Source: Flavobacteriaceae bacterium (GTDB taxonomy: Bacteria; Bacteroidota; Bacteroidia; Flavobacteriales; Flavobacteriaceae). Taken from it: a stretch of 14,183 nucleotides of DNA. Below, piece by piece: positions 9,788 through 14,183 of the stretch. Below the pieces are notes generated by a model. That model saw nothing but the letters and a program-made list of their open reading frames with translations. It did not search any database and was not told the DNA's origin. Every line of letters starts with the position of its first letter. Within the stretch, counting starts at the first letter, position 1. The translations under genes were made by a program, and so were the position numbers. The stretch covers positions 1 through 14,183 of the forward strand of contig CANKLK010000041.1 of NCBI GenBank assembly GCA_947482805.1, given 5' to 3'.

Positions 9788-10444
9788 CTAACTACCACTA
9801 TAATATCGCTCTTCAATCCGCTTAATATCCTTAATCGTATTCTTTGCCCAAAGCAATCTCTTTTCCAGTATTTCTTCTTCGGTAAGTTGCCACTTTATAT
9901 TAGATTGGCGGAGGCGAGTGGTGATGTCCTGAATAATGATAGCCGCCGAAACCGAAATATTCAGACTTTCTGTAAAACCAACCATCGGTATTTTCAAATA
10001 ACCATCGGCCTGACTCATCACTTCTTCTGATAATCCTTCTTTTTCGGTGCCAAAGAACAAGGCGCTCTTTTTGGTTACATCAAATTCATGTAGCAAACAC
10101 GAATCGTTATGTGGAGTTGTAGCAATGATTTGATAACCTTTATTCTTTAGAGTTTGTATACAATTAGTGATGTTTTCAAACTTATTGATATCGACCCATT
10201 TCTGAGCACCCATTGCTATTTCCTTATCGATGTTTTTGCCAAAGCGTTGCTCTACAATATTGATTTCCTGTATCCCAAAAACCTCGCAACTGCGCATCAC
10301 CGCACTCGTATTATGGAATTGAAACACATCTTCAACGGCAATCGTAAAGTGATTGGTTCTATTGGCTAATACGGTTTCAAAGCGCTCTTTACGGTTTTCG
10401 GTTAAAAATCCTTCGAGGTATTCTAGGTAATTTAAGTCAATCAT
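9788..10444 (-). CDS. trmH: SpoU-family tRNA 2'-O-methyltransferase, TrmH-like
   Basis: The product is an S-adenosylmethionine-dependent SPOUT enzyme that methylates a ribose 2'-OH, most likely of G18 in the tRNA D-loop. All three SpoU motifs are present: motif 1 NTSAVMRS (45-52) with Arg51 as the catalytic candidate; motif 2 LFFGTEKEGLS (129-139); and motif 3 IPMVGFTESLNISVSAA (152-168), part of the knotted cofactor site. I chose the start at 10444 (MIDLNYLEYL, 218 residues). A longer in-frame start at 10492 would place the first 16 codons over the best promoter (10458-10492) and adds a sequence not typical of the family. It is convergent with the gene at 8921 and divergent from cobB. The family is secure. 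The exact target (G18 against another ribose) is inferred from closest resemblance. Confidence 0.9.
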   Translation of the reverse strand: MIDLNYLEYLEGFLTENRKERFETVLANRTNHFTIAVEDVFQFHNTSAVMRSCEVFGIQEINIVEQRFGKNIDKEIAMGAQKWVDINKFENITNCIQTLKNKGYQIIATTPHNDSCLLHEFDVTKKSALFFGTEKEGLSEEVMSQADGYLKIPMVGFTESLNISVSAAIIIQDITTRLRQSNIKWQLTEEEILEKRLLWAKNTIKDIKRIEERYYSGS

Positions 10445-10452
10445 AGGAATGC

Positions 10453-10485
10453 TTTTGGCAAAAATAGTAAAAATGCGTAGCTTTA
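10453..10485 (+). promoter_or_regulatory. Candidate cobB promoter, interlocked with that of trmH
   Basis: TTTTG (10453-10457) and TAGCTTTA (10478-10485, one mismatch to TAnnTTTG) are 20 bases apart, within the normal spacing, and lie 16 bases before the cobB ATG. The site overlaps the opposite-strand trmH promoter, so the two may compete for polymerase. Confidence 0.45.
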
Positions 10486-10492
10486 GGTCCAA
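10458..10492 (-). promoter_or_regulatory. Probable trmH promoter
   Basis: On the minus strand TATTTTTGC (10458-10466) matches TAnnTTTGC, with TTG (10490-10492) 23 bases upstream. Transcription would begin only about 8 bases before the ATG at 10444, giving an almost leaderless mRNA. It also argues against the longer start at 10492. Confidence 0.55.
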
Positions 10493-10501
10493 ATTAAAAT
10501 A

Positions 10502-11188
10502 ATGAAAAAACTTGTTGTTTTAACCGGAGCCGGAATATCCGCCGAAAGCGGTATCAAAACTTTTAGGGATGCAGATGGACTGTGGGAAGGACATAATGTG
10601 ATGGATGTAGCTTCGCCAGAAGGTTGGCATAGAAATAAAGAACTCGTTTTAGATTTTTATAATCAAAGGCGAAAACAATTACTAGAGGTAAAACCTAATA
10701 AAGGACACTTTGGTTTAGCGGAACTGGAAAAAGATTTTGATGTTCACATTATCACTCAAAATGTTGACAACCTTCACGAACAGGCAGGAAGTACAAAAGT
10801 GTTGCATCTACATGGCGAATTATTAAAAGTACGCAGCATAAAAAACGAAGATTATATTTTAGATTGGCAAAACGATTTAGTGATTGGCGATGTTGATGAT
10901 AAAGGCCATCAATTGCGGCCACATATAGTTTGGTTTGGTGAAATGGTACCTGCGCTTGAAGAAGCGATAAGTATCACAGAGAAAGCTAACTATGTAGCTG
11001 TTATTGGCACATCACTTCAAGTATATCCGGCTGCAAGTTTGATGCATTATGCGAAACCGTATGTTTCTGTTTTCTATATAGATCCGAGACCGGCAAGTAT
11101 TACTAATCTGCAAAATCCATTAGAAGTTATTGCTGAGAATGCTACAGAAGGCCTGCCGATATTAAGAGAAAAGCTGTTAAGAAGATAA
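10502..11188 (+). CDS. cobB: Sirtuin, NAD-dependent protein deacylase (zinc-cysteine-less)
   Basis: The product removes acyl groups from protein lysines using NAD, releasing nicotinamide and O-acyl-ADP-ribose. Visible motifs are GAGISAESGIKTFRD (9-23), QNVDNLH (86-92), catalytic His104 in LHLHGEL, RPHIVWFGEMVP (139-150), and GTSLQVYPA (169-177). Tyr53 and Arg56 in YNQRR match the pair that lets CobB/SIRT5-type enzymes bind succinyl- or malonyl-lysine, so desuccinylation is plausible. The protein has no cysteine at all, so the four zinc ligands usually found between HGEL and the RPHIVWFGE block are absent, and that segment (about 111-138) is short and charged. At 228 residues it is otherwise complete. 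It starts 57 bases from the divergent trmH. The spacer after it holds a hairpin and then the purB promoter. Confidence 0.93.
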   Translation: MKKLVVLTGAGISAESGIKTFRDADGLWEGHNVMDVASPEGWHRNKELVLDFYNQRRKQLLEVKPNKGHFGLAELEKDFDVHIITQNVDNLHEQAGSTKVLHLHGELLKVRSIKNEDYILDWQNDLVIGDVDDKGHQLRPHIVWFGEMVPALEEAISITEKANYVAVIGTSLQVYPAASLMHYAKPYVSVFYIDPRPASITNLQNPLEVIAENATEGLPILREKLLRR

Positions 11189-11201
11189 TAGCGAATAGAC
11201 A

Positions 11202-11238
11202 AAAAGATGAGAGAAAGTCAATCCTCTCTTCGTCTTTT
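11202..11238 (+). terminator. Probable terminator of cobB
   Basis: AAAAGATGAGAGA (11202-11214) pairs with TCTCTTCGTCTTTT (11225-11238) with one mismatch and one bulge around a ten-base loop, and ends in a TTTT run. It lies 13 bases after the cobB stop. Confidence 0.6.
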
Positions 11239-11245
11239 ATATATC

Positions 11246-11278
11246 ATCTATTTTCTATTCTCTTTACTCTATTTTCTA
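11246..11278. repeat. Pyrimidine-rich repeat tract shared with the gapA spacer
   Basis: The tract is built from CTATTTTCTATTCTCT followed by TTACTCTATTTTCT. The 12-mer TTACTCTATTTT (11264-11275) is identical to 7197-7208, and CTATTTTCTAT also recurs at 7243. It lies between the cobB terminator and the purB promoter. Confidence 0.6.
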
Positions 11279-11290
11279 AATAGGATTAAC

Positions 11291-11299
11291 TAAATTTGC
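11291..11299 (+). promoter_or_regulatory. Probable purB -7 element
   Basis: TAAATTTGC is an exact TAnnTTTGC match 25 bases before the purB ATG, which would give a leader of about 20 bases. No TTG is found at the standard -33 position, where the pyrimidine-rich repeat lies instead. Confidence 0.5.
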
Positions 11300-11324
11300 A
11301 ACTCACAATACAACAACACAACTC

Positions 11325-12668
11325 ATGTCACTAACTCCACTAAACGCCGTTTCACCCATTGACGGAAGATACCGAAGTAAAACCAAATCGCTTTCCAATT
11401 ATTTTTCGGAAGAAGCCTTAATCAAATATCGTGTTCTGGTAGAAGTTGAGTATTTCATCGCTTTATGCGAAGCTGATTTGCCACAACTAAAAGGTGTAAG
11501 TCCAACCGTTTTTGACAGTTTGCGAAATCTATATAAAAACTTTACCACTGAAGATGCGCAATGGATAAAAGAATCTGAAAAAATCACAAACCACGATGTA
11601 AAAGCGGTGGAGTATTTTATCAAAGATAAGTTTGAATCCTTAGGATTATCTAACTACAAAGAGTTTATTCATTTTGGTTTAACCTCACAGGATATAAATA
11701 ATACAGCCATTCCGCTATCGACAAAAGAAGCCTTTCAGGAAGTCTATTTAAAAGCATTAATCGGAATAGTAGCCAAATTAAAAGAATTGGCAATGGAGTG
11801 GAATGACGTCCCTATGTTAGCTAGAACTCATGGCCAGCCTGCTTCGCCAACTCGTTTAGGAAAGGAAATTTTGGTTTTTGTTGAACGTTTGGAAGAGCAA
11901 ATGCGTTTGTTGTTTAATATACCTTTTGCGGCAAAGTTTGGAGGAGCTACCGGAAATTTTAACGCACATCATGTAGCGTATCCCGACATAGATTGGAAAA
12001 AGTTTGGGACCACTTTCGTGGAAGTTACGCTTGGTTTGCAACATTCCTTTCCAACCACACAAATAGAGCATTATGACCACTTTGCTGCGTTTTTTGATGC
12101 TTTGAAAAGAATAAACAATATTGTCATTGATTTAGACAGAGATATTTGGACTTACGTTTCGATGGAATATTTCAAACAGAAAATTAAGGAGGGAGAAATT
12201 GGTTCATCAGCCATGCCACATAAAGTAAACCCAATTGATTTCGAAAACTCCGAAGGAAATTTAGGTATTGCTAATGCGATATTTGAACACTTATCGGCTA
12301 AACTTCCAATTTCGAGATTGCAGCGTGACTTGACTGACAGCACGGTTTTAAGAAATATTGGAGTTCCAATGGGACACACCTTAATTGCTTTTGATGCTAC
12401 TTTAAAAGGGTTGAATAAGCTATTGCTTAATGAATCTAAATTTGCAGAAGATTTAGAAAAAAATTGGGCTGTTGTTGCTGAAGCTATTCAAACCATTTTA
12501 AGAAGAGAAGGTTATCCAAATCCTTATGAAGCCTTGAAAGGATTGACACGAACTAATTCTGTTATCAATAAAGAAGCTATTCATGCATTCATTAAAACAT
12601 TAGAAGTTTCAGATGCAGTCAAAGCTGAATTGCTTCAAATCACTCCAAGTAATTACACTGGGATTTAA
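11325..12668 (+). CDS. purB: Adenylosuccinate lyase
   Basis: The enzyme acts twice in purine synthesis: it splits SAICAR to AICAR plus fumarate, and adenylosuccinate to AMP plus fumarate. It is a homotetramer of the fumarase/aspartase superfamily, with active sites made from several subunits. The 447 residues are close to the E. coli-type PurB. Visible motifs are SPIDGRY (10-16), TSQDINNTA (120-128), ARTHGQPASPTRLGKE (166-181) with His169 as an active-site histidine, and the superfamily signature GSSAMPHKVNPIDFENSEGN (293-312), whose mobile loop carries the catalytic serine (294 or 295). The ATG at 11325 gives the usual N-terminus. It appears to be transcribed alone: it has its own -7 element upstream and a strong hairpin downstream. 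I saw no purine operator. Confidence 0.98.
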   Translation: MSLTPLNAVSPIDGRYRSKTKSLSNYFSEEALIKYRVLVEVEYFIALCEADLPQLKGVSPTVFDSLRNLYKNFTTEDAQWIKESEKITNHDVKAVEYFIKDKFESLGLSNYKEFIHFGLTSQDINNTAIPLSTKEAFQEVYLKALIGIVAKLKELAMEWNDVPMLARTHGQPASPTRLGKEILVFVERLEEQMRLLFNIPFAAKFGGATGNFNAHHVAYPDIDWKKFGTTFVEVTLGLQHSFPTTQIEHYDHFAAFFDALKRINNIVIDLDRDIWTYVSMEYFKQKIKEGEIGSSAMPHKVNPIDFENSEGNLGIANAIFEHLSAKLPISRLQRDLTDSTVLRNIGVPMGHTLIAFDATLKGLNKLLLNESKFAEDLEKNWAVVAEAIQTILRREGYPNPYEALKGLTRTNSVINKEAIHAFIKTLEVSDAVKAELLQITPSNYTGI

Positions 12669-12671
12669 TGA

Positions 12672-12704
12672 ATAAAGGCACAAGTAATAAACTTATGCCT
12701 TTAT
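12672..12704. terminator. Hairpin terminator between convergent purB and porin genes
   Basis: ATAAAGGCA (12672-12680) and TGCCTTTAT (12696-12704) are perfect reverse complements, with an inner AAGT/ACTT stem in the loop. T-rich DNA follows on the + strand. On the minus strand the hairpin lies 30 bases after the porin stop. It could serve both genes. Confidence 0.75.
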
Positions 12705-12733
12705 AATTTGTGTTGTTTTGGTTATTGTATTTT

Positions 12734-13804
12734 TTAAAAAGAATAGGTTGTTGCTAATAAAACATAAGCAGAAGAACCTGCAGCACTACCATCTTTCTTT
12801 TTAAAAATATCTTCTGATGATGAATCAAATCTAACTTCCGGTATAAAAGTAAAGTTACCTTCTTTATAATTAAAAGATAGTGTATTGCCGATGATGCTTG
12901 GCATTGCTCCATAAATAGCACCATCTTTGTCATCAAAATACTCTAATCTATAAGCCACACTCCATTTACTTTTGAAGGCATAATTCAAATAAGCTACAAG
13001 TGAAAACCAGTTAGCATCAAGATCACTATCAATGTCATCCTCAACCATAGCATACGTTCCATTGAAACCTAGAGTCAAGTTAGTATTTAATTTTCTACTA
13101 CCAACAAAATCAAATTGTGTTTTGTTTTTATCAGATGCAGGATTAGCACTTCCTGAAGTGAAATTTAAGTAAGCACTGCCTTTGTCTGCAACATAACCAA
13201 TTTGACCAATAAAAGTTTTATTTTTAGATCCTGCCTCGCCAGCAGTTTTAAAATCTGTTGGGTTAGTAATTCCAGCCATAAAGCTATACTTTCCAGAGGT
13301 ATATTGGGCTTTAACTCCTGTATTGAAAAATGGTCCGTTTGTAAAAGCATAAGACATACTGTAGTTTTTATTATCAACGGCATCTACTAATTCGTATCCG
13401 ATATGAGTACCAAAACTACCAGCCGTAACTTTAAAACTTGGCGAAAAATCATAGGTAATATACATTTGTTTAATCATAAAAGTATTGTCAGCATCGTTGT
13501 ATGTAAATTCACTTGCTCTTGAACCAAAACCTAAATCAACAAATATGGAGGCTTTTCCTAACTTGTGAGAAGCTTCGATAGAAGCCATGCCAATTTCATA
13601 GGAATCGTGAGAATGTGTAAAACTGGTATAACTGTTATCTACTTCTGCAAAGTCATATTTATAATAGAAATCAGCTGATCCTGCGAAAGTAGTTCCAGGT
13701 AAAATTGTTGTGCCTTCTTGTGCATTTGCGGAATATATTGCGACTAAGCAAAATCCGACTATTTGTAAAAAATTCTTTTTTAAAATTGTTGTAGTTGTTT
13801 TCAT
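12734..13804 (-). CDS. Outer-membrane beta-barrel porin (OmpL-like/bbp2 type)
   Basis: This 356-residue protein has a signal peptide (MKTTTTILKKNFLQIVGFCL onward, with cleavage likely after ANA at residue 28). The mature part is made of alternating amphipathic strands separated by glycine-, aspartate- and serine-rich loops. It ends LLATTYSF with a C-terminal phenylalanine, the usual signal for insertion by the BAM complex. The overall pattern fits the putative beta-barrel porin-2 group, which forms passive diffusion channels, but substrate and strand number cannot be read from the sequence. It lies 135 bases downstream of an ammonium-transporter gene on the same strand, which suggests, but does not prove, a role in ammonium or small-solute entry. 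The leader contains a 14-base palindrome (13897-13910). Downstream it converges on purB across a shared hairpin. Confidence 0.85.
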   Translation of the reverse strand: MKTTTTILKKNFLQIVGFCLVAIYSANAQEGTTILPGTTFAGSADFYYKYDFAEVDNSYTSFTHSHDSYEIGMASIEASHKLGKASIFVDLGFGSRASEFTYNDADNTFMIKQMYITYDFSPSFKVTAGSFGTHIGYELVDAVDNKNYSMSYAFTNGPFFNTGVKAQYTSGKYSFMAGITNPTDFKTAGEAGSKNKTFIGQIGYVADKGSAYLNFTSGSANPASDKNKTQFDFVGSRKLNTNLTLGFNGTYAMVEDDIDSDLDANWFSLVAYLNYAFKSKWSVAYRLEYFDDKDGAIYGAMPSIIGNTLSFNYKEGNFTFIPEVRFDSSSEDIFKKKDGSAAGSSAYVLLATTYSF

Positions 13805-13896
13805 TTTGTTGTTTTTTAAATGTTAGTTAGTAATGTTTTTTTTAGATTAAGACAATAAAAAATACTATCAACAACATCAGGGGCAAAAAGATGTGT

Positions 13897-13910
13897 TGAA
13901 AATATTTTCA
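13897..13910. promoter_or_regulatory. 14-bp perfect palindrome upstream of the porin gene
   Basis: TGAAAATATTTTCA is self-complementary and lies between the amt stop and the porin start. Just beside it, on the minus strand, TCTTTTTGC (13883-13891) is one mismatch from the TAnnTTTGC -7 element. The palindrome would therefore sit in the region expected for an operator or activator site. AT-rich palindromes of this size can also arise by chance. Confidence 0.35.
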
Positions 13911-13939
13911 GTAAGTAAGCGTGATTTTAAATGATTTAT

Positions 13940-14183
13940 TTAGAGGAATTCTCCGTGTTGAGTAATATCTAATCCTAATTCCTCTTTTTCCTCACTTACT
14001 CGTAATGGTGTAATTTTATTTACAATAAAGAATAAGGCATAAGAAACCACAAAGGCAAATATTGATACTAGTACTAAAGCTTTCAATTGTGTAAAAAACA
14101 AAGTAGTATCACCATATATTAAACCTTGATTGTCACCAACAATTGCATTAACAGATTTTGAGGCAAATACACCAGTTAAAAGC
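13940..14183 (-). CDS. amt: Ammonium transporter (C-terminal part)
   Basis: The last 81 codons of an Amt/MEP/Rh-family channel are in the window; the gene begins beyond the right edge. Amt proteins are trimeric inner-membrane channels that take up ammonium. The fragment shows a loop (LLTGVFASKSVNAIVGDNQG), then a final transmembrane helix (LKALVLVSIFAFVVSYALFF). A cytoplasmic tail with the family pattern LRVSEEKEELGLDITQHGE follows, the region that couples the subunits and meets the PII regulator. It ends HGEFL, then TAA at 13940-13942. No PII (glnK) gene follows; the porin gene does. The fragment is short, but the tail motif is very characteristic. Confidence 0.92.
   Translation of the reverse strand, partial: LLTGVFASKSVNAIVGDNQGLIYGDTTLFFTQLKALVLVSIFAFVVSYALFFIVNKITPLRVSEEKEELGLDITQHGEFL

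Noticed and set aside
10445..10492. Longer trmH start at 10492
   Set aside because: It would cover a perfect -7 element and add an atypical 16-residue extension.

Overview
The window is AT-rich chromosomal DNA from a Flavobacterium-like member of the Bacteroidota. Four things support this: the protein sequences; several promoters matching the phylum's -33 TTG / -7 TAnnTTTG pattern rather than -35/-10 boxes; A-rich leaders without clear Shine-Dalgarno sites; and family types usual in the group (large TamB, CarboxypepD_reg-like secreted protein, cysteine-poor sirtuin). The lineage call is inferred from reading, not from a database search. Most of the window is ordinary housekeeping sequence, and I see no convincing undescribed multi-gene system.

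Layout. 1-301 (-): N-terminal 100 codons of tsaD, divergent from a 1506-codon tamB (402-4922, +) that starts with TTG. Then three same-strand genes of sugar metabolism: pfkA (5065-6051), gapA (6141-7148) and a BadF/BcrA-type sugar kinase annotated in this group as N-acetylglucosamine kinase (7281-8132). The gapA-kinase spacer is packed with inverted repeats. From 8133 to 8920 there is no intact gene. This stretch holds a probable terminator and a decayed IS200/IS605-type insertion whose TnpA reading frame has three nonsense codons and a frameshift. Next comes a secreted CarboxypepD_reg-like protein (8921-9682, +), convergent with trmH (9788-10444, -). trmH is divergent from a cysteine-free sirtuin, cobB (10502-11188, +), across a 57-base gap with interlocking promoters. 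purB (11325-12668, +) follows and ends in a strong hairpin, convergent with a beta-barrel outer-membrane porin (12734-13804, -). Upstream of the porin on its own strand lies the C-terminal end of an ammonium transporter (13940-14183, -).

How the genes relate. pfkA and gapA encode glycolytic steps, and the adjacent kinase could feed aminosugars into the same pathway. TamB acts in the envelope. The porin and Amt may form an outer/inner membrane pair for ammonium or other small-solute uptake. tsaD and trmH both modify tRNA. The points most worth a second look lie in the spacers (a repeat motif shared by two of them, nested hairpins, the decayed transposon) and in the sirtuin that lacks its zinc-binding cysteines.
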